NCBI RefSeq assembly: GCF_902499125.1
Contig: NZ_CABVPX010000019.1
Span: 1-64,000, forward strand
DNA from: Burkholderia arboris
Lineage (GTDB): Bacteria; Pseudomonadota; Gammaproteobacteria; Burkholderiales; Burkholderiaceae
DNA length: 64,000 bases
Reading direction: 5' to 3'
Positions 51,033 to 63,846 of this stretch are shown piece by piece (position 1 is the stretch's first letter; the number at the start of each line of letters is the position of its first letter). Below the pieces are notes generated by a model. That model saw only the letters and a program-made list of their open reading frames with translations, made no database searches and had not been told where the DNA came from. The position numbers and the translations under genes are program-made.

Positions 51033-53120
51033 TCACTTCTGCAGCAATGCCTTCAGGCTCGCGAGCCGGTCCTTCGGCGACATCGGCGCCTCTTCCGGCG
51101 TCGGCGGCGGCGCTTCGTCGAGCCCCATCTCCGGGATGAAACGCGACGGCTCGCACACCACCGTCTCACGCGCCCGCTTGCGCTTCTTGCACCAGTTCAG
51201 GTGCAGGCTGCGCTGCGCGCGCGTGATCGCGACGTACATCAGCCGGCGCTCTTCCTCGATCCGCTCGCTGTCGATCGGGCCGTCGTCCTCGCTGCCGCCT
51301 CGGTGCGGCATGATGCCCTCCTCGACGCCGACCAGGAACACGTGCGGATACTCGAGCCCCTTCGACGCATGGACGGTCGACAGCCGCACGGCGTCCGGAT
51401 CCTCTTCCTTGCCCTCGAGCATCGACATCAGCGCGACGGTCTGGATCAGGCCGAGCAGGTTCTTGCCCGTATCGGCAAGCCCGTCCGCGTTGTGGAAGCC
51501 TTCGGCCTCGCCGTCGACGGCCTCCGTCTCGGGCTTGGTACCCTTGCGCTTCAGCCATTCGAGGAATTCGAGCACGTTCTGCCACTTCGACTGCGCCTGC
51601 CGCTCGTCGAACGCGTCGTACAGGTACGCCTCGTAGTGGATCGCCTCCATCATGTCGTCGAGCACGACGGTCGCGGGCTCCTTGTCGGCGCGCTCGGTCA
51701 GGCGCTGGATGAAATCGCAGAACATCCGCAGCGGCTCGACCTGGCGCGCCGACAGCCGCGCCTCGATCCCGCCCATGTACACGGCCTCGAACAGCGACAC
51801 CTTCGCCTGCCCGGCGAACGAGCCGAGCGCCTCGAGCGTCGTGTTGCCGATCCCGCGACGCGGCGTCGTGATCGCGCGGATGAACGCGGGATCGTCGTCG
51901 GCGTTCGCGATCAGCCGCAGATACGCGCACAGATCCTTGATCTCGGCCTTGTCGAAGAACGACTGGCCGCCCGACAGCACGTACGGGATCCGCTCGCGCC
52001 GCAGCACCTGCTCGAAGATGCGCGCCTGGAAGTTGCCGCGATACAGGATCGCGTAGTCGCGGAACTGCGCGCGCCGCTCGAACTTGTGCGCGGACAGCCG
52101 GAACACGACCGATTCGGCCTCGTGCTCCTCGTCGTTGCACGGCGTGACGGTGATCGAATCGCCCATCCCGTGCTCGGACCACAGCTTCTTCTCGAACAGC
52201 TTCGGGTTGTTCGCGATCACGTTGTTCGCGGCGGTCAGGATCCGCACCGTCGACCGGTAGTTCTGCTCGAGCTTGATCAAGTGCAGCTTCGGGAAATCCT
52301 TGCCGAGCTGCGCGAGGTTCTCGAGCGTCGCGCCGCGCCAGCCGTAGATCGCCTGGTCGTCGTCGCCGACCGCCGTGAACGCGGCGCGCGGGCCTGCGAG
52401 CAGCTTCACCAGCTCGTACTGGCACGCGTTGGTGTCCTGGTACTCGTCGATCAGCAGGTAGCGCAGCTTGTTCTGCCAGCGGTCGCGTACCTGCTCGTTC
52501 TTCGCGAACAGCTCGGCCGGCAGGCGGATCAGGTCGTCGAAGTCGACCGCCTGGTACGCATGCAGCGTCGCGACGTAGTTGCGGTAGACGATCGCAGCCT
52601 GGTGCTCGTCCTCGTTGGCCGCGATCGCCATCGCCTCGTCGGGCATGATCAGACCGTTCTTCCACAGCGAGATGATGCTCTGGATCTTGCGGATCAGCCC
52701 CTTGTCGGTCGTACCGAGCTGCTCCTGGATCATCCCGAAGCAGTCGTCCGAATCCATGATCGAGAACTGCGGCTTCAGCCCGACGTGCTCGGCCTCCTGC
52801 CGCAGGATCTGCACGCCCAGCGAATGGAACGTGCAGACGGTGAGCTGGTTGACGGGCACCTTGCGGCCTTCCTTGCCGGGCGTGGTGAGCGTCTTGCCCT
52901 CGAGCAGCTTCGACACGCGCTCGCGCATTTCGGCGGCCGCCTTGTTCGTGAACGTGACGGCCGCGATGTGGCGCGGCTCGAAGCCTTTGGCTTCGATCAG
53001 GTGCGCGATCTTCTGCGTGATCACGCGGGTCTTGCCGCTGCCCGCGCCGGCGAGCACGAGACAGGGACCGTCGAGGTAGCGCACCGCTTCGTTCTGAGCG
53101 GGATTGAGGCCTGCTGACAT
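51033..53120 (-). CDS. rep: ATP-dependent DNA helicase Rep
   Basis: A 695-residue superfamily 1A helicase that moves 3'-5' on single-stranded DNA and clears protein blocks at the fork. Walker A is AGAGSGKTRVIT (about 26-37), then VTFTNKAAAEM, LLIDEYQDTNACQYEL (Walker B), GDDDQAIYGWRGA, KLEQNYRS and the late LSTVHASKGLEYPHVFLVG. LNPAQNEAVRYLDGPCLVLAG at the start and the C-terminal LASLKALLQK resemble Rep more than UvrD. The start at 53120 is the family start; a longer frame to 53378 is not. Confidence 0.95.
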   Translation of the reverse strand: MSAGLNPAQNEAVRYLDGPCLVLAGAGSGKTRVITQKIAHLIEAKGFEPRHIAAVTFTNKAAAEMRERVSKLLEGKTLTTPGKEGRKVPVNQLTVCTFHSLGVQILRQEAEHVGLKPQFSIMDSDDCFGMIQEQLGTTDKGLIRKIQSIISLWKNGLIMPDEAMAIAANEDEHQAAIVYRNYVATLHAYQAVDFDDLIRLPAELFAKNEQVRDRWQNKLRYLLIDEYQDTNACQYELVKLLAGPRAAFTAVGDDDQAIYGWRGATLENLAQLGKDFPKLHLIKLEQNYRSTVRILTAANNVIANNPKLFEKKLWSEHGMGDSITVTPCNDEEHEAESVVFRLSAHKFERRAQFRDYAILYRGNFQARIFEQVLRRERIPYVLSGGQSFFDKAEIKDLCAYLRLIANADDDPAFIRAITTPRRGIGNTTLEALGSFAGQAKVSLFEAVYMGGIEARLSARQVEPLRMFCDFIQRLTERADKEPATVVLDDMMEAIHYEAYLYDAFDERQAQSKWQNVLEFLEWLKRKGTKPETEAVDGEAEGFHNADGLADTGKNLLGLIQTVALMSMLEGKEEDPDAVRLSTVHASKGLEYPHVFLVGVEEGIMPHRGGSEDDGPIDSERIEEERRLMYVAITRAQRSLHLNWCKKRKRARETVVCEPSRFIPEMGLDEAPPPTPEEAPMSPKDRLASLKALLQK

Positions 53121-53406
53121 GATGGCGGATGGTGTTGCGGTTGACGGCGGAGCGCCGGGAGGATGCCGTGCGCGGCAGGCTGGCGAAGCAGGCGGACACG
53201 CGGGCAGGACGCGCATGTTAACACGTCGGCGGCGCGTATTTCGGGAGCGCCGCCGGACGGGGCCGCGCAGGCCGACCGGCCGGGCGCGCCCTGTCCGTCC
53301 GGCCAATCCGGCCCCGTTCGCGCACCGATCGGCCACAATATGTTTCCCCCGGCGCCGCCCGCTCCGGCCCGATTTCATTCGCCTGAACCACTACCGGATC
53401 GACCTC

Positions 53407-54114
53407 ATGGGATACCCGTTCGCCACCGCCGCCCTCGGCCCGCTGCTGTTCGCGCAAGGCCGCTACGTGCGCCGCGTCACGCCGCGGTTGCCCGAGGCGG
53501 CCGGCCCGCGCGACGGCGTAGCCGGCGACGGCCCGCCGCTGCGCGTACTGGTGGTCGGCGATTCGGCCGCCGCGGGCGTCGGCGTCGCCACGCAACGCGA
53601 CGCGCTGTCCGGGCAACTGGTGAACGCGCTGGCGGCCACGCACCGCGTGAGCTGGAAGCTGCTCGCACGCACGGGCCTGACCACGCGGGAACTCGTCGAC
53701 TGGCTCGCCGCCGAACCGGCCGAACCGTTCGACGTGGCCGTCACGTCGCTCGGCGTCAACGACGTAACGGGCGGCGTGCCGCCGGCACGCTGGCTGGCGC
53801 AGCAGGCCGAGCTGGTCCGGCTGCTTGCCGCGCGCTTCCGGGTCGGGCACGCGATCCTGTCGGCAGTGCCGCCGATGGAGCGCTTCCCGGCGCTGCCGCA
53901 GCCGCTCGCGTGGTACCTCGGGCTGCGCGCGAAGCGGCTCAACGCGGCACTCGCCGGCTGGGCGGGCGCGCAGCCGCATTGCACGCTCCTGCGGGTCGAC
54001 CTGCCGCTCGAGCGCCACCTGATGGCCGCCGACGGCTTTCATCCCGGCGCATCCGCATGCGCGACGTGGGCCGCGCAGGTCGCGGCGTCCGTGCGGCAGC
54101 GGGCGGCCGGATGA
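53407..54114 (+). CDS. SGNH/GDSL-family hydrolase
   Basis: A 235-residue esterase-type hydrolase. Motif I is VLVVGDSAAAGVG with the nucleophile Ser, SLGVNDVTGG gives the block III Asn, and DGFHPG gives the Asp-His pair, so the catalytic triad is complete. The N-terminal part has a short hydrophobic segment (about 1-18) that may be a signal anchor. The substrate is unknown. The start at 53407 is chosen for the MGYPFATAALG segment. It is divergent from rep. Confidence 0.9.
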   Translation: MGYPFATAALGPLLFAQGRYVRRVTPRLPEAAGPRDGVAGDGPPLRVLVVGDSAAAGVGVATQRDALSGQLVNALAATHRVSWKLLARTGLTTRELVDWLAAEPAEPFDVAVTSLGVNDVTGGVPPARWLAQQAELVRLLAARFRVGHAILSAVPPMERFPALPQPLAWYLGLRAKRLNAALAGWAGAQPHCTLLRVDLPLERHLMAADGFHPGASACATWAAQVAASVRQRAAG

Positions 54115-54358
54115 CGCGGCTCGATCGCGGCTCGATGGCCGCGCGCCGGTCGTTCGTCCGCCCCCGGGCAGGCGGCCATATCGGGCACGGTGCGCGGGCC
54201 TGCGCAAAACGCCGCCGTTCCTTGCGCAAGCGCCGCATCGCATCGCGCGTTTCGCCCAACGCGTCTGTGCAAGCGGCGGCGCCATGCCAAAATAGCCGGT
54301 CGTCTGCGCGCCGTTTCGGCGCGCCATCCTTTAGTTTCCTTCGCAGCCAGGGATTGCC

Positions 54359-55411
54359 ATGTCGTCATTGCTCAGGATTGGTTTGATGGGTTTCGGTTTC
54401 GCCGGCGCGACGTTCCACGCGCCGGTGATCGCCACAAGCGGCCGCACTGAAGTCGCCGCGATCGCGACGGGTCAGCCCGATCGCGCGCAGGCCGCGTATC
54501 CGGGCGCGCGCGTCGTCCCCGATCTCGACACGCTGCTCGGCCTCGACGACATCGAGTGCGTGGTGATCGCCACGCCGAACGACACGCACTTCACGCTCGC
54601 GCGCCAGGTGCTCGAAGCCGGCCGCCACGTGGTCGTCGACAAGCCCGTCACGCTCACCGCCGACGAGGCGCTCGCGCTCTCACGCCTCGCGAACGCGCGC
54701 AGCCGGCTGTTTGCGCCGTTCCACAACCGCCGCTGGGACGGCGACTTCCTCACCGTGCGCAACATCGTCAAATCGGGCGAACTCGGCCGCCTCACCTACT
54801 TCGCGTCGCACTTCGACCGCTTCCGGCCGACGCCGCGCACGCGCTGGCGCGAGGAACCGGCCCGCGGCGGCGGCCTGCTGCTCGACCTCGGCCCGCACCT
54901 GATCGACCAGGCGCTCGCGCTGTTCGGCCTGCCGGAAACGGTGAGCGCCACCGTCAAGACACGCCGCGACAACGGCACGGCGCCCGATTTCGTCCACCTG
55001 CTGCTCGGCTATCCGGACAAGGACGTCGCGCTGCATGCGAGCGCGCTGTCGGCGATCGAGCCCGCGCGCTTCACGCTGCACGGCACGCGCGGCAGCTACC
55101 AGAAGTTCGGACTCGACACGCAGGAAGACCAGCTGAAGGCCGGCCTCACCGCGGACGACGTCGAATTCGGCGGCGGCAACCCGCCCGGCCTGCTGCGCGT
55201 GCTCGACGGCGACGTCGAGGTCGAACGCCCGGTACCGACGCTCGACGGCCAGTACGCGGAGTTCTACCGCGCGCTCGCCGCGTCGATCCGCGACGGCGCG
55301 CCGTTCCCTGTCACCGCGCAGGATGCCGTCGACGTGATGACGATCATCGAGCTCGCCGCGCAGAGCGAGCACGACGGCCGCCGGCTGCCGTTCGTGCGCC
55401 GCACCGTATGA
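54359..55411 (+). CDS. Gfo/Idh/MocA-family oxidoreductase
   Basis: A 350-residue NAD(P)-dependent sugar or inositol dehydrogenase. The Rossmann motif is GLMGFGFAGATFHAP (about 9-23). VIATPNDTHFTLARQVLEAGRHVVVDKPVT includes the catalytic Lys (DKP, about 98-100). The C-terminal domain has GGGLLLDLGPHLIDQALALFG with the catalytic His. It is similar in length to scyllo-inositol/YvaA-like enzymes, but the substrate cannot be given. A monocistronic gene. Confidence 0.93.
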   Translation: MSSLLRIGLMGFGFAGATFHAPVIATSGRTEVAAIATGQPDRAQAAYPGARVVPDLDTLLGLDDIECVVIATPNDTHFTLARQVLEAGRHVVVDKPVTLTADEALALSRLANARSRLFAPFHNRRWDGDFLTVRNIVKSGELGRLTYFASHFDRFRPTPRTRWREEPARGGGLLLDLGPHLIDQALALFGLPETVSATVKTRRDNGTAPDFVHLLLGYPDKDVALHASALSAIEPARFTLHGTRGSYQKFGLDTQEDQLKAGLTADDVEFGGGNPPGLLRVLDGDVEVERPVPTLDGQYAEFYRALAASIRDGAPFPVTAQDAVDVMTIIELAAQSEHDGRRLPFVRRTV

Positions 55412-55611
55412 TGGCCGCCGGCCGGGTCGGTGCCGACCCGGCCACTGCCGCCATCCCGCGCCGCACGCGGGCAGCGGCCCTGCGTCAGCCGCCGCGCCGG
55501 CACGGTCCCGAACATTCCGTTACAAATGGTGCGGGAACGAAAGTCAGCGGTCGCCCGGTCTGATGCGTTTCTCAAAAAGTCGATCCGACACCAATCCGTC
55601 AGGAGAATGTG

Positions 55612-55980
55612 ATGCAACGGTTGATTCGCGCAGCAGCATGCTGCGTCCTGGTTTCCTCGCTCGCGGCCTGTATCGTGCAGCCGCAGCGGCCGGTCCGACA
55701 GGCGCCTCCGCCCCCGCCGCGACCGAATCCGCAGGTCGTCGCGAACGACCGCATGCAGGAGGTCCAGGGCCGGATCGACAACCTGCACCGCCGCATCGAC
55801 GCGCGCGTGAACGGCGGCTACTACCCGCCGCCGTACGGCGCACAGCTGCACCACCGCCTCGACGTGATCCGCCAGGAAGCGAGCGACATGTCGGCCCAGC
55901 ACAACGGCGGCCTGTCCGGCGACGAGCAGCGCGTGCTGAACCAGGAACTCGACACGGCCGCACGCGCGATCGGCGAGTAA
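55612..55980 (+). CDS. Small lipoprotein with coiled-coil region
   Basis: A 122-residue lipoprotein. The signal peptide ends at the lipobox SLAAC, with lipidated Cys20. A Pro-rich stretch QAPPPPPRPNP follows, then two amphipathic helices (about 45-65 and 80-120) including LHHRLDVIRQEASDM. AGGAG is six bases before ATG 55612, which is preferred over the GTG at 55609. Function unknown. Confidence 0.82.
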   Translation: MQRLIRAAACCVLVSSLAACIVQPQRPVRQAPPPPPRPNPQVVANDRMQEVQGRIDNLHRRIDARVNGGYYPPPYGAQLHHRLDVIRQEASDMSAQHNGGLSGDEQRVLNQELDTAARAIGE

Positions 55981-56068
55981 CGCGCCGGCGCCGGCGCCGG
56001 CCGGCGCGGAGAAAAGCGGCGGCACCGGCTGCCGCCGCTTGTCGCGAAGCGACATTCTTTTGCCCAAA

Positions 56069-56097
56069 TTGACAAGGCCCACCTGCTCGCGTACAGT
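56069..56097 (+). promoter_or_regulatory. Sigma-70 promoter of the gcv operon
   Basis: TTGACA (56069-56074), a 17-base spacer, then TACAGT (56092-56097). The inferred start, about eight bases later, coincides with the first base of the riboswitch at 56106. Confidence 0.75.
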
Positions 56098-56105
56098 CGC
56101 CCGCA

Positions 56106-56370
56106 CGCGTCGGGAGAGCGTGTGACCGGGTGGTTTCGCCACCGGTTGCGCCGCCGAAGGGGCACACCCGCAAACTCTCAGGCAAAAGGACCGACCGCGT
56201 CGGGGAATTGCGTCCGCGCATTGCGCGGGCCACACACTCCCCGCACTCTGGAGAGCGGCAGTAGCCCGCAGCGCATTGGCTGCGCGGGCAAGCTGCCCAC
56301 CGAAGGGGCGCGCGTTCGCCGGGCTTTGCCCGCAGCGCAATCTCTCAGGTATCGAGGACAGAGGGGCATG
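56106..56370 (+). ncRNA. Tandem glycine riboswitch
   Basis: Two aptamers lie in tandem. The first (56106-56202) has the GGGAGAG start, CCGCCGAAGGGGCA and CTCTCAGGCAAAAGGACCGA. The second (56240-56367) has TGGAGAGCGGCAG, CCACCGAAGGGGC and CTCTCAGGTATCGAGGACAGA. Both carry the family's conserved core. It lies 85 bp before gcvT; binding of glycine should raise expression of the glycine cleavage genes. The regulatory switch probably occupies 56370-56454. Confidence 0.95.
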
Positions 56371-56454
56371 TACCGGATCGCTTGAGGCCATCGGCCGCGG
56401 CGGTCGGCACATGGCCGTTCTGATCCGCGCGCAAGCGCCTTGCCTGAGGCCTCG

Positions 56455-57573
56455 ATGACTGCACTGAATCACACCCCGCTCAACGCCGCGCACCGCGCGC
56501 TCAATGCCCGCATGGTCGACTTCGGCGGCTGGGACATGCCCGTCAACTACGGCTCGCAGATCGAAGAACACGCAGCCGTGCGCACCGACGCCGGCATGTT
56601 CGACGTGTCGCACATGTGCGTGGTCGACTTCACCGGCAGCCGCGTGCGCGCATTCTTCGAGCATGCGATCGCGAACAACGTCGGCAAGCTCAAGACGCCC
56701 GGCAAGGCACTCTACTCGTGCCTGCTCAACCCGCAGGGCGGCGTCATCGACGATCTGATCGTCTATTACTTCACCGAAGAATTCTTCCGCGTGGTCGTCA
56801 ACGCCGGCACCGCCGAGAAAGACATCGCGTGGTTCAACCAGCTGAACGAGCAAGGCGGCTACGGCCTCACGATCGCGCCGCGCCGCGATTTCGCGATCGT
56901 CGCCGTACAGGGCCCGAACGCCCGCGAAAAAGTGTGGGCCACGGTGCCTTCCGCACGCGCCGCCACCAGCGAGCTGAAGCCGTTCAACGCCGCGCAGGTC
57001 GCCGCCACGCCGTTCGGCGATCTCACCGTCGCGCGCACCGGCTATACCGGTGAAGACGGTTTCGAAGTGATCGTCCCGGCCGTGCACGTCGAAGCGCTGT
57101 GGACCGCGCTGCAGCAAAACGGCGTGCGCCCGTGCGGGCTCGGCGCGCGCGACACGCTGCGCCTCGAGGCCGGCATGAACCTGTACGGCCAGGACATGGA
57201 CGACACCGTCTCCCCGCTCGACGCGGGCCTCGCATGGACGATCGACCTCACTGCGCCGCGCGACTTCGTCGGCCGCGCCGCACTGGAAGCCAACGGCACG
57301 CGCGCCGCGTTCGTCGGCCTGATCCTGCAGAAGGAAAACGGCAAGGCGGGCGGCGTGCTGCGCGCGCACCAGAAGGTCGTCACGCCGCACGGCGAAGGCG
57401 AGATCACGAGCGGCACGTTCTCGCCGTCGATGCAGGAATCGATCGCGTTCGCCCGCGTGCCGGCCGCCGTCCAGATCGGCGACCTGATCCAGGTGCAAAT
57501 TCGAGACAAGAATCTTCCCGCGCGCGTGGTAAAACTGCCGTTCGTGCGCAACGGCAAGGTCCTCGCTGCGTAA
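56455..57573 (+). CDS. gcvT: Glycine cleavage system T protein (aminomethyltransferase)
   Basis: A 372-residue tetrahydrofolate-dependent aminomethyltransferase that takes the methylene group from lipoyl-GcvH and releases ammonia. [13 protein letters not shown] and [17 protein letters not shown] (about 17-50) and the [11 protein letters not shown] segment (about 196-206) are signatures; the catalytic Asp is in [10 protein letters not shown]. The start at 56455 ([10 protein letters not shown]) is preferred to the frame at 56440. It is the first gene of gcvT-gcvH-gcvP under the riboswitch. E. coli GcvT has 364 residues. Confidence 0.96.
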   Translation: MTALNHTPLNAAHRALNARMVDFGGWDMPVNYGSQIEEHAAVRTDAGMFDVSHMCVVDFTGSRVRAFFEHAIANNVGKLKTPGKALYSCLLNPQGGVIDDLIVYYFTEEFFRVVVNAGTAEKDIAWFNQLNEQGGYGLTIAPRRDFAIVAVQGPNAREKVWATVPSARAATSELKPFNAAQVAATPFGDLTVARTGYTGEDGFEVIVPAVHVEALWTALQQNGVRPCGLGARDTLRLEAGMNLYGQDMDDTVSPLDAGLAWTIDLTAPRDFVGRAALEANGTRAAFVGLILQKENGKAGGVLRAHQKVVTPHGEGEITSGTFSPSMQESIAFARVPAAVQIGDLIQVQIRDKNLPARVVKLPFVRNGKVLAA

Positions 57574-57690
57574 CGGCCGGGGGGCCCCCCCTCCCGGTAA
57601 GCCGGGAGATGGCGCCCGGCGCAACCACATCCGGCGCGCCCCGGCGGCGTGCCAGCAAAACGAACAAACCCTTTTTATCAGGAGCATCCG

Positions 57691-58071
57691 ATGAGCAACG
57701 TCCCGGCCGATCTGAAGTACACCGACGAACACGAGTGGATCCGCACTGAAGCCGACGGCACGCTGACGATCGGCATCACCGATCACGCGCAGAACACGCT
57801 CGGCGACATCGTTTTCCTCGAACTGCCGCCCGTCGGCAAGCAGGTGAAGGCAGGCGACGCGATCGGCGTCGTCGAATCCGTGAAAGCCGCGTCGGACATC
57901 TATTCGCCGGTGTCGGGCGAGGTGGTCGCGATCAACGCGGACGCAGTCGACACGCCGGAAGAGGTGAACAGCGACGCGTACGACACGTGGCTGTTCAAGA
58001 TCAAGCTCGCGGCCGGCGCATCGACCGACAGCCTGCTCGACGCTGCCGCCTACTCCAAGCTGATCGACTAA
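57691..58071 (+). CDS. gcvH: Glycine cleavage system H protein
   Basis: A 126-residue lipoyl carrier. The lipoylated Lys lies in [16 protein letters not shown] (about residue 64). [15 protein letters not shown] at the start and the final [13 protein letters not shown] fit the family. TCAGGAG precedes the start at 57691. It shuttles the aminomethyl group between GcvP and GcvT. Confidence 0.97.
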   Translation: MSNVPADLKYTDEHEWIRTEADGTLTIGITDHAQNTLGDIVFLELPPVGKQVKAGDAIGVVESVKAASDIYSPVSGEVVAINADAVDTPEEVNSDAYDTWLFKIKLAAGASTDSLLDAAAYSKLID

Positions 58072-58136
58072 TTTCCTTACCCGAACCGCGCGGGGCCGGT
58101 CAGCCGCCCCGTCCCGCGCGGGACCAGAGTCACGCC

Positions 58137-61064
<2,928 letters not shown>

Positions 61065-61100
61065 CGCACGCCAGGCCCGGAGCCGCCCGATGGTGACCGC

Positions 61101-61133
61101 ACCGCACGCAACCCGGGGTTGCGTGCGGTTTTT
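61101..61133 (+). terminator. Terminator of the gcv operon
   Basis: A 13-bp stem ACCGCACGCAACC (61101-61113) pairing with 61117-61129 around a 3-base loop, followed by a T-run. Confidence 0.88.
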
Positions 61134-61215
61134 GCGTTCGCCGGGCGAACCGGTTCACGTTCCCCCGCCAATCCGGCTAACATCACACGCGATCCAGCCA
61201 ATGAAGGAGTTCCGC

Positions 61216-62358
61216 ATGGTGCGTCCGATGTTTCCGGGCCATGGTGCAGTCAAGTGGCGGCCGCGCACGCGCGCAGGCCGGTTCGTGCCGATGCTCGTCG
61301 CCTCGCTGTCGCTGGCCGCCGCCGGCCTCGGCGCGTCCGGCCATGCGCACGCCGCGATGAATTTCTGCGCGGCGCCGGCGCTGCAGGCGAGCGAGACGAC
61401 GCAGGCCGAACCGGGCGTGCAGGCGCTGATCCGCAGTGTCGACGCGCGCATCGGCGAGCAGCCGAAGGCAATGGCGCGCGTGCACACCGAGGGCACGCTG
61501 CCGCACGAAGGGATCTACGACCAGAGCGCGGCCGCGCTGAAGGATCTCGACCTGATGCGCGACGCGGCGCTGGCGTGGCGCGTGACGAACGCGCCGCGCT
61601 ACCTGCAGCTCGTCGACCGCTTCCTGTCCGCGTGGGTCGCGACCTACCAGCCGAGTTTCAATCCGATCGACGAGACGCGCTTCGACAGCCTGATCATCGC
61701 GTACGACATGACCGCGAGCGCACTGCCGGTGAAGACCCGCAACGCGACGGCCGCGTTCATCGCGAAGCTCGGCGCCGGCTATGTCGCGCAGATCGATGCG
61801 CAGAAGCGCCCGCTCGCCGGCACCTGGCGCAACAACTGGCAGAGCCACCGGATCAAGCTGATCGCGCTGTCCGCGTTCACGCTCGGTGACCGCAAGATGA
61901 TGAACGCCGCGCAGCGGCTGTTCGTCGAGCATCTCGCCGACAACATCGGCCCGGACGGCAAGACGTGGGACTTCGAGGAACGCGATGCGCTGCATTACGC
62001 GGTCTACGATCTGCAGCCGCTGGTGACGGCTGCGCTCGCCGCGCGCCGCTTCAACCGCAACTGGCTGCGCGAACGCGGCGCGAACGGCGCGACGCTTGCG
62101 GCCGCGCTCGACTGGCTCGTGCCGTATGCACTCGGCGAGAAGACGCACGAGGAATTCGTGAATTCGCCGGTGCCGTTCGACGCGAAGCGCCGCGAGGCCG
62201 GCTTGCCGGGCTACACGGGGCAGTGGGACCCGAAAAACGCCACCGAACTCTTTCATCTGGCCGCGCGGCTCGACGGGCGCTACGCCCGCGTCGCGCAGCA
62301 GCTTTCCCCAACGCCACCCGCATGGCTCGCCGCGTGCCTGCCATTGCAGGCGCGCTAG
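61216..62358 (+). CDS. Alginate lyase-family secreted protein
   Basis: A 380-residue protein starting at ATG 61216, with the AAGGAG of the upstream ATG at 61201 as its ribosome site. The signal peptide ends in HAHA (about 47). It is followed by an all-helical lyase fold, with NNWQSHRIKLIALSAF (about 208-223) holding the catalytic NNW-H motif and a DFEERDALHYAVYDLQPL segment (about 252-269) with a second His/Tyr set. This fits the PL5-type alginate lyases, acting in the periplasm on alginate or a related polyuronide. It is between gcvP and sdaA but separated by a terminator. Confidence 0.85.
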   Translation: MVRPMFPGHGAVKWRPRTRAGRFVPMLVASLSLAAAGLGASGHAHAAMNFCAAPALQASETTQAEPGVQALIRSVDARIGEQPKAMARVHTEGTLPHEGIYDQSAAALKDLDLMRDAALAWRVTNAPRYLQLVDRFLSAWVATYQPSFNPIDETRFDSLIIAYDMTASALPVKTRNATAAFIAKLGAGYVAQIDAQKRPLAGTWRNNWQSHRIKLIALSAFTLGDRKMMNAAQRLFVEHLADNIGPDGKTWDFEERDALHYAVYDLQPLVTAALAARRFNRNWLRERGANGATLAAALDWLVPYALGEKTHEEFVNSPVPFDAKRREAGLPGYTGQWDPKNATELFHLAARLDGRYARVAQQLSPTPPAWLAACLPLQAR

Positions 62359-62388
62359 CATTATTCTTATAGCAAGGCAGGTATCGAA

Positions 62389-63777
62389 ATGGCAGTCAGC
62401 GTATTTGACCTCTTCAAGATCGGCATCGGTCCGTCCAGCTCGCACACGGTCGGGCCGATGCGCGCGGCGCTGATGTTCGTCCAGGGCCTCGAGCGCGACG
62501 GGCAGCTCGATGCGACGGCGCACGTGAAGGTCGAGCTGTACGGCTCGCTCGGCGCCACCGGCAAGGGCCACGGCACCGACCGCGGCGTGATGCTCGGGCT
62601 GCTCGGCGACGCGCCCGACACCGTCGATCCCGAAACCATCGACGCGCGGCTCGAAGAAGTCCGCAAGTCGAAGAAACTCGCGCTGCTGGGCACGCATCCG
62701 GTGCCGTTCGTGCTGAAGGAGAACATCGCGTTCTACCGCCAGGCGCTGCCCGAGCATCCGAACGGGATGAAACTGCGCGCATCCGACGCGAACGGCGAGG
62801 TACTGGTCGAGCGCACCTACCTGTCGGTCGGCGGCGGCTTCGTCGTGACGGCCGGCGCGCCGAACACGAAGGTGCTGAGCGCGGCCGAGCAGATGACGCA
62901 CCCGTTCCGCACCGGCGCGGAGCTGCTCGCGCTGACCGAATCGACCGGCAAGTCGATCGCGCAGTTGATGTGGGACAACGAGCGCGCGTGGCACACCGAG
63001 GAGGAAACGCGCGACGGGCTGCTGAAGATCTGGGCCGTGATGCAGTCGTGCGTGTCGCGCGGTTGCGGGATCGGCAACCCCGATGCCGACGGCAACCTGC
63101 CCGGCCCGTTCCAGGTCAAGCGCCGCGCGCCGCAGCTGTACCGCACGCTGACGGGCAGCCCCGAGCGCGCGCTGCAGGATCCGCTGTCGATGATCGACTG
63201 GATCAACCTGTACGCGATCGCGGTCAACGAGGAAAACGCCGCCGGCGGCCGCGTCGTCACCGCGCCGACCAACGGTGCGGCCGGCATCATCCCCGCCGTG
63301 CTGCACTACTACACGCGCTTCACGCCCGGTGCGAACGAACAGGGCGTGATCGACTTCCTGCTGACGGCCGCCGCGATCGGCATTCTTTACAAGCTCAACG
63401 CCTCGATCTCGGGCGCGGAAGTCGGCTGCCAGGGCGAAGTGGGCGTCGCGTGCTCGATGGCGGCCGGCGCGCTCGCGGCCGTGCTCGGCGGCACGCCGCA
63501 GCAGGTCGAGAACGCAGCCGAAATCGGGATGGAACACAACCTCGGCCTCACCTGCGACCCGGTCGGCGGGATGGTGCAGATCCCGTGCATCGAGCGCAAC
63601 GCGATGGCGTCGGTGAAGGCCGTCAACGCGGCGCGCATGGCGCTGCGCGGCGACGGCTCGCACTACGTGTCGCTCGACTCCGTGATCAAGACGATGCGCG
63701 AGACGGGCGCCGACATGAAGACGAAGTACAAGGAAACGTCGCGCGGCGGGCTGGCCGTCAATATCGTCGAGTGCTGA
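62389..63777 (+). CDS. sdaA: L-serine ammonia-lyase (L-serine dehydratase)
   Basis: A 462-residue iron-sulphur enzyme converting L-serine to pyruvate and ammonia. [23 protein letters not shown] (start) and [18 protein letters not shown] (about 288-305) are signatures. The Fe-S cysteines are in [14 protein letters not shown] (about 364), [20 protein letters not shown] (about 385 and 396). It follows the glycine cleavage operon and the lyase gene, and removes the serine formed from glycine with GlyA. Length and single-chain form match the E. coli SdaA class. Confidence 0.96.
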   Translation: MAVSVFDLFKIGIGPSSSHTVGPMRAALMFVQGLERDGQLDATAHVKVELYGSLGATGKGHGTDRGVMLGLLGDAPDTVDPETIDARLEEVRKSKKLALLGTHPVPFVLKENIAFYRQALPEHPNGMKLRASDANGEVLVERTYLSVGGGFVVTAGAPNTKVLSAAEQMTHPFRTGAELLALTESTGKSIAQLMWDNERAWHTEEETRDGLLKIWAVMQSCVSRGCGIGNPDADGNLPGPFQVKRRAPQLYRTLTGSPERALQDPLSMIDWINLYAIAVNEENAAGGRVVTAPTNGAAGIIPAVLHYYTRFTPGANEQGVIDFLLTAAAIGILYKLNASISGAEVGCQGEVGVACSMAAGALAAVLGGTPQQVENAAEIGMEHNLGLTCDPVGGMVQIPCIERNAMASVKAVNAARMALRGDGSHYVSLDSVIKTMRETGADMKTKYKETSRGGLAVNIVEC

Positions 63778-63784
63778 TGCCGGA

Positions 63785-63830
63785 TCAGGCGGTCATGCGG
63801 GACACTCCGAAGTCCCGCATGACCGCCTGA
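63785..63830. other. Perfect 19-bp hairpin after sdaA
   Basis: TCAGGCGGTCATGCGGGAC (63785-63803) pairs completely with 63812-63830 around the 8-base loop ACTCCGAA. There is no T-run on either strand, so this is not a normal rho-independent terminator although it lies between the convergent sdaA and vapC-like genes. It may be a repeat-family unit or an mRNA stabiliser. Confidence 0.7.
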
Positions 63831-63846
63831 CGGCGGCTGGCACGAA

